A stretch of 64,000 nucleotides of DNA from Phycisphaerales bacterium (GTDB lineage: Bacteria > Planctomycetota > Phycisphaerae > Phycisphaerales > SM1A02). The position numbers and the translations under genes were made by a program. Positions 11,610 to 20,490 of this stretch are shown here, in pieces (the stretch's first letter is position 1; every line of letters begins with the position of its first letter). The notes under the pieces were generated by a model, which searched no databases, had not been told where the DNA came from, and saw only the letters and a list, made by a program, of their open reading frames with translations. The DNA lies in contig JAQWMQ010000012.1 of the NCBI GenBank assembly GCA_029246705.1, forward strand, positions 1 through 64,000, given 5' to 3'.

Positions 11610-12290
11610 TCAGTCTTCGAGCGGCCCGCCGTTCGCCTTGACCACGTGTTCGTCCAGCATGAGCTGACTGAGCACGCGAGGCCAGTCCTCCGGGTCGATG
11701 CTGCTGACTTCCAGGTTCAGGTTCTGGGTCGAGAGCTGTTCATCGATGGTGCAGGATCGGATCGAGCTCTCGATCCCCAGCTGCTCCAGGATCTCCCGCC
11801 ATCTTGAGGCCGATGGGTCGGTGGAGTTGATCACCAGCCTGAGCCGTCCGCGGATCGTTCCGTTGCCGGCCTTGTTTATCCCGAGAAGGATCAGGATCGT
11901 CACGGCGAGAACGGCCGTACCGACCATGGCCACCATGAAGCTCTGGTTTCCGGTGGCGAGTCCGATCACCACCGAGAAGATCACGAAGGCCGCATCCATC
12001 GGTTCCTTGATCGGGGTTCGGAATCGAACGATCGCCAGGGTGCCGAAGAGCGTGAATGCCGCAGCCAGGTTCGTGCCGACCGCCATGGTCGCCATCGCGA
12101 TGAGCGGGGAGATGAGCACCAGGGTTCGCCAGAGCTTGAAGGTCGGGCGTTCGCGATGCGCAAGAAGATGCAGAAGGGCGACGATCGCACCGAACACCGT
12201 CGCGATGATCATCGTGAACAAGGGGGACATCAGGTCATTCGGGTCGATCGGAATGGTCGGCTCGGCCAATCCGGGGATCTGTTCGATCAT
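11610..12290 (-). CDS. DUF4956 membrane protein
   Basis: 226 residues from the ATG at 12290, which has GGAG eight bases upstream; an in-frame start at 12350 would add 20 residues. Five hydrophobic segments occupy the first ~145 residues. The DUF4956 signature VRFRTPIKEP sits between the third and fourth. A soluble C-terminal domain follows (RGRLRLVINSTDPSASRW), like the ferredoxin-fold tail of MgtC-type proteins. It lies 75 bases downstream of the cotH gene on the same strand; these two families are commonly neighbours. Biochemical function not established. Confidence 0.85.
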   Translation of the reverse strand: MIEQIPGLAEPTIPIDPNDLMSPLFTMIIATVFGAIVALLHLLAHRERPTFKLWRTLVLISPLIAMATMAVGTNLAAAFTLFGTLAIVRFRTPIKEPMDAAFVIFSVVIGLATGNQSFMVAMVGTAVLAVTILILLGINKAGNGTIRGRLRLVINSTDPSASRWREILEQLGIESSIRSCTIDEQLSTQNLNLEVSSIDPEDWPRVLSQLMLDEHVVKANGGPLED

Positions 12291-12365
12291 CGTGTGAGCT
12301 CCATCTCGTTGGCAACAAGGCCTCATCCGTATGAAACCTGTCGGAATCATACCAACCGACCTTGT

Positions 12366-14171
12366 TCAGGAATCCGGTGATTCCGCGAGGGACGGGTGCT
12401 CGAGCAGGAAGCTCCTGCGTTCGGCGGCGTTGCTCTTGAGTGAATCGGTCGGCCCTTCGAGACTCTGGAGGAAGGCCTGTCGATCTCCCAGGAACGGATC
12501 CCTTGCCACGTCCTCGACGATCAGGTCGCGCCAGACGGCGATTCGGCCACCGAGTTTCTCCCACTCAAGCTCGACCAGTGCCAATTCGCGCACCCGATCG
12601 AGGTAGCGCTCTCGCCACTCGTCCACTTGGAGGATCCGGACGATCACCGGCCTGATGTCGAGGTCCTTCTCGTAGGCGAGCGGTGACTGCTTGATACCCG
12701 ACTCGGGACCACCACGTCCACGACCGCCAGGTCCACCTCGTCCACCTCTGCGGCCTCGACCTTGATCGGGGGGTGGTGGGGGAGCTTCCTGCATCCCGGA
12801 GGGAGGCGCACTGCCCGGTCCGTCATCCTTCTGACCGCCTCTGCGGGGTCGGTCCAGTCCCGGACGTCCGCGGACCTCGCGCCTTCTGTCTTCTCCACGT
12901 TCAAAGTCATCGGGGGTTGGTCCCTGAGGGTCGAATTCCATTGGCGGTGGTCCACCCGGTCCGCCTGGTCCACCCGGTCCGCCTGGCCCACCCGGTCCAC
13001 CTGGCCCTCCTGGTCCACCCGGCCCGCGGTGGCTGCCTCCGAAGGTCTCGTTGTTGTCGTAGGGAAGCAGGTGGAAGCGTCCGTCAGGAGCCTTGTAGAC
13101 GTAGTAGTCGCTGCCACGACTGTAGTAGCCGTCTGAATCCATGAAGACATTGTCGAGCGCGAGAAACCAGGTGACCTCGTCGATATCCAGGTACTTCGGG
13201 AGCACGGTCTTCAGCTCGCTGGCCGGCGTCTCCTTGAGGATCCTGCAGAGCTCGATGAGATCCTGCCAGTCCTGGTCATCGGCCGAGCCCGTCTTGAGTT
13301 CGTATCCGTCCTCGTAGTCGGAGACATCATCTCCCTGGTAGGTCAGGGCTGCACCACCTGAGAAATCCGGCGGCACCTTCCAGCGCACGCCCTTCTTGCT
13401 GTCGTAGTGTTCCTTGGTGAAGTCCTTGTTGATCTGCTGGACGTTTCCGTAGACCCCGAGGTAGGTCCCGTTGACCACGACCTTCACGAAGTTCGCCTTG
13501 GGTGCAGGCATGTAGTCGCCGGCGATGTTCGAGAAGAGCACTTCCCGCATCACGGTCGGGTCCCCGTTCGCATTGAGCAGGTTCAGTGTCCGGTAGTCCT
13601 TCAGTCGAAGGTCTCCGTCGTATGCGTCGATCGAGACGCCGAAGGATTTCTTGGCGGGCATCTCGAAGGAGGTGTTTCCTCGGTAACTGACGCCCACTTC
13701 CCCGATCAGTTCGCCGTCGAGGCTCAGTCTGGCGGGCACTTCGATGTCGGTTCCATGGAAGGCCGCCATCTCCTCGTGCCAGTCGTCTTCGTCGAATTCG
13801 AAGAAAAGGGTGTGGACGGTTCCGATGTCGTAGAGATCGCTGTCGGGATGATGGTCGACGTCGCCTGCCGTCAGCTTGAGTGCATCGGGGTCCCGCTGGG
13901 GGCGCACGCCTTCCACTCTTTCAGTTCCGGGCCGCTTGCGACGTCGATTCTGAGCAGGCCGCGATGCGATCTCCTTCCGAGCCAGCTCCCGTTCGGCGCG
14001 GTCGAGTCGACCGTCACCGTCGGCATCGAAGGTCTCGTGGAGTTCGATGTCCTGGAACCGTGGTCCGCCGGGGCCCGGCCCCTGGGCTGATGCGGTACCG
14101 GTGACCAGCAGCATCGCTCCCGGCAGGCAGATCGCTCTCAAGTAACTTTCGCAGCGAGCAGTACGCGTCAT
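12366..14171 (-). CDS. CotH-family kinase-like protein with EF-hand and collagen-like GPG repeat
   Basis: 601 residues with a signal peptide (ICLPGAMLLVTGTASA), then an EF-hand-like loop (DADGDGRLDRAE, about residues 49-60). The CotH domain follows, including LDNVFMDSDGYYSRGSDYY and FHLLPYDNNETFGG. CotH proteins are atypical protein kinases; catalysis here is inferred. A low-complexity insert (residues ~380-505) begins with eight G-P-G units and continues as Arg/Gly/Pro-rich sequence before the conserved C-terminal part (SPLAYEKDLDIRPVIVRIL). GGAG lies six bases before the ATG. Probably co-transcribed with the DUF4956 gene downstream. Confidence 0.88.
   Translation of the reverse strand: MTRTARCESYLRAICLPGAMLLVTGTASAQGPGPGGPRFQDIELHETFDADGDGRLDRAERELARKEIASRPAQNRRRKRPGTERVEGVRPQRDPDALKLTAGDVDHHPDSDLYDIGTVHTLFFEFDEDDWHEEMAAFHGTDIEVPARLSLDGELIGEVGVSYRGNTSFEMPAKKSFGVSIDAYDGDLRLKDYRTLNLLNANGDPTVMREVLFSNIAGDYMPAPKANFVKVVVNGTYLGVYGNVQQINKDFTKEHYDSKKGVRWKVPPDFSGGAALTYQGDDVSDYEDGYELKTGSADDQDWQDLIELCRILKETPASELKTVLPKYLDIDEVTWFLALDNVFMDSDGYYSRGSDYYVYKAPDGRFHLLPYDNNETFGGSHRGPGGPGGPGGPGGPGGPGGPGGPGGPPPMEFDPQGPTPDDFERGEDRRREVRGRPGLDRPRRGGQKDDGPGSAPPSGMQEAPPPPPDQGRGRRGGRGGPGGRGRGGPESGIKQSPLAYEKDLDIRPVIVRILQVDEWRERYLDRVRELALVELEWEKLGGRIAVWRDLIVEDVARDPFLGDRQAFLQSLEGPTDSLKSNAAERRSFLLEHPSLAESPDS
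12948..13030. repeat. Tandem 9/18-bp repeat encoding Gly-Pro-Gly units
   Basis: Imperfect tandem copies of CCACCCGGTCCGCCTGGT, read on the plus strand, encode the GGPGGP tract of the CotH protein. Copies differ by silent changes (GGT/GGC), suggesting slippage followed by drift. Confidence 0.8.
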
Positions 14172-14349
14172 CTACTTCTCCAAGTTCGTTCTTTGGTTGA
14201 TTCCCTGCATGTGGTTGCAATTCAACGCATGATCGGGACATCTATTCCCTGCCAATGCCGCCAATGGCTGCAATTCTCGTCTTGGAGCATGTGGGGCCAC
14301 CTCGAAACCAGGGCGTGCTCCGGTATCATTCCTGCTGGAGACATCGACC

Positions 14350-15153
14350 ATGCCCACTTTCATCGTCTGTATCGGCATCGTGCTCAACGGCTTCCTTCTT
14401 CATTGCCACCAGCAGGAACCCGCGCCTTCCAAGGATGCCTCCGAGGCTGGATGGGTCTCGCTGTTCAACGGCAAGGATCTCACCGGTTGGACGCCCAAGA
14501 TCGCCGGCCATGCGTTCGGAGAGGATCCCTATCAAACCGTCCGGGTCGAGGACGGCATGATACGAATCGGCTACGACGGGTACGAGCCACCATTCAAAGG
14601 GCGATTCTGCCACCTGTTCTACGAGAAGCCTTTCTCCAGGTATCGACTTCGGGTCGAGTACCGCTTCCATGGAACCCAGGTTCCTGGTGGTCCCGGCTGG
14701 GCATGGCGAAACAGTGGTGCGATGCTGCACTGCCAGGACCCTCGAACCATGACCTTGGAGCAGTCCTTCCCGGTCTCGATCGAAGGTCAGCTGCTCGGGG
14801 GAGACGGCAGCAGTGCACGCAGCACCGGCAATCTGTGCACCCCGGGGACGAACGTCGTCATGAAGGGTGAACTGGAGAGACGTCACTGCATCAACTCCTC
14901 ATCCGAGACCTGTCACGGCGACGACTGGGTCGTCGCGGAATTCGAGGTCGACGGCAGTGGCAGCGTGAAGCACTTCATCAACGGCAAGCTCGTTCTTGAA
15001 TACGAACAATCCCAGCTTGATCCCAATGACGCTGATGCCAAGAAGTTGATCGATGGAGACGACCTGCTTCTTGATTCCGGATGGATTTCCCTCCAGGGAG
15101 AAAGCCACCCCGTGGACTTTCGGAATGTGCAGATCCGAATGTTGCCGGAGTGA
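14350..15153 (+). CDS. DUF1080 (3-keto-disaccharide hydrolase-like) secreted protein
   Basis: 267 residues with an N-terminal hydrophobic segment (FIVCIGIVLNGFLLHC). It opens with the DUF1080 hallmark WVSLFNGKDLTGW and keeps the concanavalin-like core (SRYRLRVEYRF, NSGAMLHCQDP, HFINGKLVLEYEQ and a final WISLQGESHPVDFRNVQIR). Some family members hydrolyse 3-keto-glycosides, and the family is greatly expanded in planctomycetes; the substrate here is not known. GGAG lies nine bases before the ATG. The stop codon overlaps the start of the peptidase gene by one base (TGATG), implying coupled translation. Confidence 0.9.
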   Translation: MPTFIVCIGIVLNGFLLHCHQQEPAPSKDASEAGWVSLFNGKDLTGWTPKIAGHAFGEDPYQTVRVEDGMIRIGYDGYEPPFKGRFCHLFYEKPFSRYRLRVEYRFHGTQVPGGPGWAWRNSGAMLHCQDPRTMTLEQSFPVSIEGQLLGGDGSSARSTGNLCTPGTNVVMKGELERRHCINSSSETCHGDDWVVAEFEVDGSGSVKHFINGKLVLEYEQSQLDPNDADAKKLIDGDDLLLDSGWISLQGESHPVDFRNVQIRMLPE

Positions 15154-15857
15154 TGGTCGCTCCGTCGATCATCGCGTTGGGGGGCGCCGCTCCGGAACCG
15201 GGTTCACTTGCCTTGGAGCGCTACATCCTCTCCCATGCCCGCTCGCCACGGCCGAGGGTTTCCTTCCTGCCCACGGCATCCGGTGACGCCGAAGGTTACG
15301 TCGAGTCATTCCAGACCGCTTTCTCGAGCCTGGAATGCGAGGACGTGGATCACATCGCCCTTTTTCGAAGGACCATCCGGGACCTGCGCTCGCACCTGCT
15401 GTCCAGGGATGTGATCTACGTGGGGGGCGGGAACTGCTGGAACATGCTCCTGCTCTGGAGGGCGCACGGCCTGGACGAGATCCTCCGTGAGGCATGGCTT
15501 GACGGAGTGCTCCTCTGCGGTCTGAGTGCCGGATCGATCTGCTGGTTCGAACAGGGCACGACTGATTCCTTCGGACTTCCACTACAACCACTGACCAACG
15601 GACTCGGTTTCCTGCCAGGAAGCCACTGCCCGCACTACCACGCCGAGCAGACCCGGCGAAGCACCTATCTCGACTGGGTGAAGGATGGAACCCTGCAGGC
15701 GGGGTATGCACTGGATGATGGAGCGGCGGTGCGATTCGAGGGGACCAGTCCCGTCGAGTTCGTGAGCAGCGACCCCGATGCGGGCATCTATCGCGTGGTC
15801 CCGACGGGGGAGGGTGTCTCCGAAGTCAGGGTCGATGCGGTCGGACTTCCAGGCTGA
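15153..15857 (+). CDS. Peptidase E-like (S51) serine hydrolase
   Basis: 234 residues from the ATG at 15153, which overlaps the preceding stop. Conserved features: IIALGGAAPEPGS at the N-terminus, VIYVGGGNCWNML, the nucleophile elbow CGLSAGSICWF (S125), and a C-terminal LDDGAAVRFEG. The S51 family includes PepE, an aspartyl dipeptidase, and cyanophycinase. Size and the short form favour a PepE-like cytosolic dipeptidase. Translational coupling to the DUF1080 gene suggests coordinated expression, though a functional link is not obvious. Confidence 0.87.
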   Translation: MVAPSIIALGGAAPEPGSLALERYILSHARSPRPRVSFLPTASGDAEGYVESFQTAFSSLECEDVDHIALFRRTIRDLRSHLLSRDVIYVGGGNCWNMLLLWRAHGLDEILREAWLDGVLLCGLSAGSICWFEQGTTDSFGLPLQPLTNGLGFLPGSHCPHYHAEQTRRSTYLDWVKDGTLQAGYALDDGAAVRFEGTSPVEFVSSDPDAGIYRVVPTGEGVSEVRVDAVGLPG

Positions 15858-15899
15858 GCGCCTTGCTGTCGCCCTGGCATGCCGGGGTGCGTGTGGGGT

Positions 15900-16448
15900 T
15901 CAACCGGAATTGACTTCATGCTCGTCCGTGCAGCTGCCACCATCGGTGCGGTGCGAGCACTGTTCGCACTGATTGGAGCAGCTTGATTTCCTCTGGAGCT
16001 GCGATTCCGAAGCGTGTCTGTTTCCCGCTTTTTCCTTCATGTCCGTGAAGACTGCAAGGCTCGCGGGAAATCCGACCATCGAGAGGAACAGGAATACGAA
16101 TGCGCTGCTGAGCAGGAAGTGCACGCCTCCGACCACGAAGTAGCACAACACCGATGCACAGATTGCGTTGATCAGGATGGTGCCCAGCACCACCTTCAAG
16201 GCGATCCTCATTTCTCCGTTTCCTTGCTTCTCCTCCTCGGGACGCACCAAGGGGTGCTTGGTCCTCGGTGGTGTGTTCTCAAGGATGACCAGTCTCTGGC
16301 TCAGGCGTGATTCCCTGGTGTCCGAGGGCGGGGTCAAGCGGGGCGGTGTCGGTGTTTGTGTCATTGAATGCACATCCATATGGTTATCTGGGGCCTCCAG
16401 GGGCGAATTTACGCCTAATAAAAGATAATACGATCTATCTATCGACAT
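15900..16448 (-). CDS. Two-TM protein with Cys-rich tail, unknown
   Basis: Up to 182 residues; the start is uncertain. The first ATG at 16448 lies in AT-rich, promoter-like DNA, while an in-frame ATG at 16364 (MTQTPTPPRL) gives a more ordinary protein of about 154 residues. Two hydrophobic segments occur (VVLGTILINAICASVLCYFV and FLLSSAFVFLFLSMVGFPAS). The C-terminal tail holds four closely spaced cysteines (CSNQCEQCSH...GGSC), possibly a metal site. No known family recognised. Confidence 0.55.
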   Translation of the reverse strand: MSIDRSYYLLLGVNSPLEAPDNHMDVHSMTQTPTPPRLTPPSDTRESRLSQRLVILENTPPRTKHPLVRPEEEKQGNGEMRIALKVVLGTILINAICASVLCYFVVGGVHFLLSSAFVFLFLSMVGFPASLAVFTDMKEKAGNRHASESQLQRKSSCSNQCEQCSHRTDGGSCTDEHEVNSG

Positions 16449-16512
16449 AATACCTCAATGACCCTATATTTCGCTTATTGCTCAGCAAGCGGGCGCAAGC
16501 TGGGTGAATCTA

Positions 16513-16552
16513 GGGGAGGTGTTCTCGGCGTTCGGGGCCGCCTCCTCTTTTT
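16513..16552 (+). terminator. Terminator-like hairpin upstream of the Rrf2 regulator gene
   Basis: GGGGAGGTG (16513-16521) pairs with CGCCTCCTC (16539-16547) with two wobbles across a 17-base loop, followed by TTTTT. No protein gene ends here on the plus strand. It may be an attenuator in the leader of the Rrf2 gene, starting 79 bases later, or the end of a short RNA starting in the AT-rich stretch at 16400-16450. Confidence 0.45.
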
Positions 16553-16630
16553 CGTAATTGCATTTGATTCCACCGTCCGGCACTTCTCCAGAAGAGCTGC
16601 CGTTGAATTACCCGGTACGATCCAAGGTCC

Positions 16631-17119
16631 ATGTACGGGAAACAAACCGAGTACGCGATTGCCATCATGAGTTGTCTTGCAGAAGTGCACGACGGCTCTG
16701 GTCGCAGGATTTCAGCGCTGGAACTGGCAGATCACCGTGGGTTGCCGCGTCCCTTCATCTCGAAGACCGTGACCGCTCTGATCCAGGCCGGGCTTGTGGA
16801 GGGCACACGTGGTCCCGGTGGTGGGTGTCGGCTGACCCGTGATCCCTCTGAAATCTCCCTTTACGACGTCTACACGGTCTTCGAGCGGGATGATGAAGAT
16901 CGGAACTGTCCGTTCGGTGGGGGCGAATGCGGGGTAGGCCCGCCTTGCGCGGTGCACCACAAGCTGGTGCAGATCCAGGAATCGCTGAACGACCTGCTGC
17001 ACAACACCTACTTCGACGTCTTTCGTCTGCACTTCAACGAGATCAAGGATTCGAATGTGGCCGACAGTGACAAGGACCCGCCGAAAAAGCGTGAGTCCTA
17101 TCGTGCTTCGCGCGATTGA
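16631..17119 (+). CDS. Rrf2-family transcriptional regulator with Fe-S cluster ligands
   Basis: 162 residues. The N-terminal winged helix has the family's YAIAIMSCLAE and the wing GTRGPGGGCRLTRDP, as in IscR/NsrR. C93, C100, C106 and H109 (NCPFGGGECGVGPPCAVH) give C-X6-C-X5-C-X2-H, close to the C-X5-C-X5-C-X2-H ligand set of E. coli IscR. A [2Fe-2S] or [4Fe-4S] cluster is therefore expected, making it a sensor of iron-sulfur, NO or redox status. The tail is charged and unconserved-looking. No isc/suf operon is adjacent; hscB lies 44 kb away at 60903. Targets unknown. Confidence 0.88.
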   Translation: MYGKQTEYAIAIMSCLAEVHDGSGRRISALELADHRGLPRPFISKTVTALIQAGLVEGTRGPGGGCRLTRDPSEISLYDVYTVFERDDEDRNCPFGGGECGVGPPCAVHHKLVQIQESLNDLLHNTYFDVFRLHFNEIKDSNVADSDKDPPKKRESYRASRD

Positions 17120-17149
17120 TGCAGCTGCGGCCGATCGTCGAAGCCTGGA

Positions 17150-17593
17150 TCAGATCCAGGGTTTCTCGTCCTCGTCCGGCTCTTCCTCGTCCTCTACCTG
17201 TTCCCGACCCTTCCTCTTCTTCCCCTTCTTCTGGTAGGAGCTGAAGTCCGGGTCCTGTGCCTGGCTGCGGTATATGCGCACCCGTGAGAGGAACCAGGAC
17301 CAGAGGATGAGCCCCAGGAGGGCGACCCCACCGTAGATCGACCAGAGGTAGGAGTCCTCCATGGTCCGGACCTTGGTGATCACCGAGACGAATATCAGGA
17401 AGAGTGCTGCGGCCCCGAAACCACCGGCAAATCCCACCCCGATCGGTGCCCAGGCTGAACCCGGTCGGTTGAAGAACGCTTCCAGCCCTGAAAGCTCCTG
17501 GTCAGGTGCCTTCGATTGACCTGTCGGATCCGTCGACGTGTTCGACTTGTTTCGCCAGGGGGGGGTCGGTACTTGGGGGTCTTCTGTGTTCAT
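17150..17593 (-). CDS. Two-TM membrane protein with charged tail, unknown
   Basis: 147 residues: a polar Pro/Ser/Thr-rich N-terminus, two hydrophobic helices (GVGFAGGFGAAALFLIFVSVI and IYGGVALLGLILWSWFL), then a Lys/Arg stretch (KKGKKRKGR) followed by an acidic run (EDEEEPDEDEK). No family recognised. It converges on the Rrf2 gene and lies downstream of the GspE-like gene on the same strand. Confidence 0.6.
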   Translation of the reverse strand: MNTEDPQVPTPPWRNKSNTSTDPTGQSKAPDQELSGLEAFFNRPGSAWAPIGVGFAGGFGAAALFLIFVSVITKVRTMEDSYLWSIYGGVALLGLILWSWFLSRVRIYRSQAQDPDFSSYQKKGKKRKGREQVEDEEEPDEDEKPWI

Positions 17594-17668
17594 GGTCGTG
17601 TTCTGGGTATCAGGTTCCTGTTGGTCCTGTCCTGACGCGGCGGCGTTGGAATTCCCGGCACTGCGGGG

Positions 17669-18835
17669 TCAGGTCACTCTGTAGACCTCTTGAAGAGATG
17701 TCAACCCTCTTCGCAGTAGAGAGAAGCCGGCTTGGCGGAGTCCCAGATAACCGCGCTGTACGAGGAACGTACGAAGTTCGGTGTAGCTTGCAGAGTCCGA
17801 TTTGACAATATCGTTCAATTCGTCATCGACATCGATCAGTTCGAACACGCCGGTCCGTCCCCGAAAACCCGTTCCGTTGCACTTTGCACACCCCTTCGAC
17901 TTGTAGATCGAGACGTCGTCGTTGGGTTTGCATCCCACCAGTGTGTTGAGATCGGCATCGTAGGGCTGGAGTTCCCTGCAGTAGGCGCACAGCTTTCGAA
18001 CCAGTCTCTGGGCGAGCAGTGCATCGAGCGCCGAGGCGACCACGTATCGTTCGAGCCCCATGTCGAAGAGCCTGACGAATGTCTCCATCGCACTGTTGGT
18101 GTGGATCGATGAGAGCACCAGGTGACCGGTCAGTGCTGACTTGAACGCGATGTCCGCCGTCTCGCCGTCACGCATCTCGCCGACGAGTATGACATCGGGG
18201 TCCTGGCGAAGGATCGATCGCAGCCCGGTGGCGAAGGTGAACCCGATCTTCTGGTTGGTCTGCCCCTGGATCACGTCCTCGAACCGGTATTCGATCGGGT
18301 CCTCGAGGGTCATGATGTTCCGGGTGGTTGCATCGACCTCGTCGAGCACGGCATAGAGCGTGGATGTCTTTCCGCTGCCGGTGGGCCCGGTGACCAGGAG
18401 CATGCCAAGGGATCGGCTGGCGATGTCGGTGACCTGCTCTCGAACCTTCCCCGGCATCCCGATCGCCTTGAGATTCAAGGTGTCACCGTCACGAATCAGC
18501 AGTCTGAGCACGACCTTCTCGCCGTATTCGGTCGGAAAGGTCGACATCCTGACGTCGATCTCCATCTCGCCGAAGTTGAATCGAAAGGTGCCATCCTGAG
18601 GCAGCCTTCTCTCGGCGATATCGATGTTCGCCATCACCTTCAGTCGACTGGTGAAGGACAGGCCGAGCATGAGGGCGAAGGGAGGGCGGTCAACCAGGAC
18701 GCCGTCGATTCGAAAGCGGACCCGGACCTCTTCCCGGCGTGGTTCTATGTGGATGTCGCTGGCCCCGTTGTTGATGGCGCGTTCAAGAACACGATCAACG
18801 AGCTGGACTGTCTTGGCTTCTTCCGGTTCCGCCAT
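17669..18835 (-). CDS. GspE/PilB-type secretion ATPase, short form
   Basis: 388 residues from the ATG at 18835 (AGGAG 11 bases upstream); a TTG at 18919 would add 28 residues. It has the N2-like domain (ASDIHIEPRREEVRVRFRIDG), Walker A (GPTGSGKTST), Asp box (MTLEDPIEYR), Walker B (DVILVGEMRD), His box (TGHLVLSSIHTN) and the tetracysteine zinc motif (CAYC...CAKCNGTGFRGR). This hexameric ATPase drives type IV pilus or type II secretion assembly. The N-terminal MshEN/GspE-N1 domain of typical PilB proteins is absent. No platform protein or pilin gene is adjacent; the PilM-like operon lies at 50.5 kb. Confidence 0.93.
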   Translation of the reverse strand: MAEPEEAKTVQLVDRVLERAINNGASDIHIEPRREEVRVRFRIDGVLVDRPPFALMLGLSFTSRLKVMANIDIAERRLPQDGTFRFNFGEMEIDVRMSTFPTEYGEKVVLRLLIRDGDTLNLKAIGMPGKVREQVTDIASRSLGMLLVTGPTGSGKTSTLYAVLDEVDATTRNIMTLEDPIEYRFEDVIQGQTNQKIGFTFATGLRSILRQDPDVILVGEMRDGETADIAFKSALTGHLVLSSIHTNSAMETFVRLFDMGLERYVVASALDALLAQRLVRKLCAYCRELQPYDADLNTLVGCKPNDDVSIYKSKGCAKCNGTGFRGRTGVFELIDVDDELNDIVKSDSASYTELRTFLVQRGYLGLRQAGFSLLRRGLTSLQEVYRVT

Positions 18836-19002
18836 GATCAGCGTGTCTCCTAGAGTGACTTGTGGTGTCAGTCCGACCGACACAATGGTATCACCGAGAT
18901 CCCATGGATGATTCTTCAACGAGTTTCATGCGCCCACATCAAGGATCCGCAGGGGGCTTCGACCGTGCTTGTGGGCACGGCGTGCCTCTCCCGCCCCTGG
19001 CA

Positions 19003-20403
19003 TCACCTCTCGCCGTCGTCGCCGGGATATTCGGTCGGGTTCACACGATATTCCGGATTCCACAGTGGATTCTCGACCGTTCGGACGGGGCGCGCCTGCG
19101 CGGTGATCGCCTGGTCGCGTCTGATGGCCTCGGTGCGAAGCTGTTCCACGAGTTCCGGATACTGTTGGGCGTGATCCCATTTCTCTGAGACGTCGATTTC
19201 CAGGTCAAAGAGTGTTCCCGGCTCGAGCAGCAGCTTCCACTTGCCGCGTCGAATGCCGGCAAGGTCACCCTGGGCGGTGTAGTAGAGGAATGACTCGGTC
19301 GGTGAGGTCGCGTCCTGAACTCCAGTGAGCAGCGGCGAGATGTCGTGCCCGTCGATCACGTCACTCCCGGGTGGTTTCGTGCCGGTCATCGAAGCGATCG
19401 TGGGCAGAAGGTCCATCGTCGTCGCGACCTCGCGGCAGACCGTTCCAGGTGGGATACGACCGGGGCTCCAGACGACGCAGGGGACCCGCTGGCCTCCCTC
19501 GTGGTTGGACCCTTTGCCGCCACGGAGGGGGCCGGCGGAGCCGCCATCTGCCTTGAAGGGAAGCCAGGGACCGTTGTCCGTGGTGAAGACGAAGATGGTG
19601 TTGTCCGCAATGCCGTTCCGCTCGAGTGCTGCTCGCAGCGCGCCGACGCTCCAGTCGATCTCCTCGATGACGTCGCCGTAGAGACCCCGTGGGCTCGTGC
19701 CCTCGAAAGCTTCTGATGCGTAGAGCGGGATGTGCGGCATCGAGTGCGGGACGTACACGAAGAACGGCTCGTCGGCGTGCTCGTCGATGAAGGCAACCGC
19801 TTCCTCGGTGCAGTTTCTGGTGAGCAGGCCCTGGTCCGGTTCCCACTCGATGATGTCCTTGCCGCGCATGAGGGGGAGACTGTGCTTGTAGTTGTTTCCC
19901 GGCTTGCGATGAAACTGACTCATGTCGTTGGAATAGGGGACGCCGTAGAAGACGTCGAAGCCCTGGTCGGTGGGGAGCAGGCCATCGCGATGACCCAGGT
20001 GCCACTTGCCGAAACAACCGGTTGCGTAGCCGTGTTCGGAGAGCATGTCCGCGATCGTCACTTCATCGGTATGAAGACCGTAGTCGTACGCCGGGAAGAT
20101 CACGTGCTCGTGCATCGAGACGCGCTTCGGGTAGCACCCGGTCAGGAGCGCGGCTCGCGAGGGTGAGCAGACCGGTGACGCCACGTAGAACTGGGTAAGC
20201 TTCATCCCCTCCGCGGCCATCCGGTCGACATGGGGCGTGTGAATCGTGGGATGGCCGAAGCAGGAGAGATCCCCGTAGCCCTGGTCGTCGGTGAAGACCA
20301 CGACGACGTTGGACGGTCGATCGGCTGGATCCTGTGATTTCGGGGCGGTCCCGTGAAGCAGGGGGGAACCGGCCAGCAGCAATGGGATCATGGTGGTGAA
20401 CAT
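19003..20403 (-). CDS. Secreted sulfatase (type I, formylglycine)
   Basis: 466 residues from the ATG at 20403, which begins a short hydrophobic leader (MFTTMIPLLLAGSPLL). The frame is open further upstream but overlaps the divergent gene. C79 in C-S-P-S-R is the site expected to be oxidised to formylglycine; D39/D40 (VVFTDDQGYGD) begin the metal site; GKWHLGH and FTTDNGPW are conserved. It hydrolyses sulfate esters, probably of marine polysaccharides; the exact substrate is not predictable. No maturation enzyme is in the window. Confidence 0.95.
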   Translation of the reverse strand: MFTTMIPLLLAGSPLLHGTAPKSQDPADRPSNVVVVFTDDQGYGDLSCFGHPTIHTPHVDRMAAEGMKLTQFYVASPVCSPSRAALLTGCYPKRVSMHEHVIFPAYDYGLHTDEVTIADMLSEHGYATGCFGKWHLGHRDGLLPTDQGFDVFYGVPYSNDMSQFHRKPGNNYKHSLPLMRGKDIIEWEPDQGLLTRNCTEEAVAFIDEHADEPFFVYVPHSMPHIPLYASEAFEGTSPRGLYGDVIEEIDWSVGALRAALERNGIADNTIFVFTTDNGPWLPFKADGGSAGPLRGGKGSNHEGGQRVPCVVWSPGRIPPGTVCREVATTMDLLPTIASMTGTKPPGSDVIDGHDISPLLTGVQDATSPTESFLYYTAQGDLAGIRRGKWKLLLEPGTLFDLEIDVSEKWDHAQQYPELVEQLRTEAIRRDQAITAQARPVRTVENPLWNPEYRVNPTEYPGDDGER

Positions 20404-20490
20404 CGCGTCTTCAAAGGTAACATGTGACGGCGAACCTGCCTCTACCGCATCCTCGATTCGCCACCCCTCGACCCGGAAGGTTGACTCGTC

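Noticed and set aside
12948-13030. Tandem repeat considered as a CRISPR-like array
   Set aside because: Units are contiguous without spacers and encode Gly-Pro-Gly in the CotH frame.
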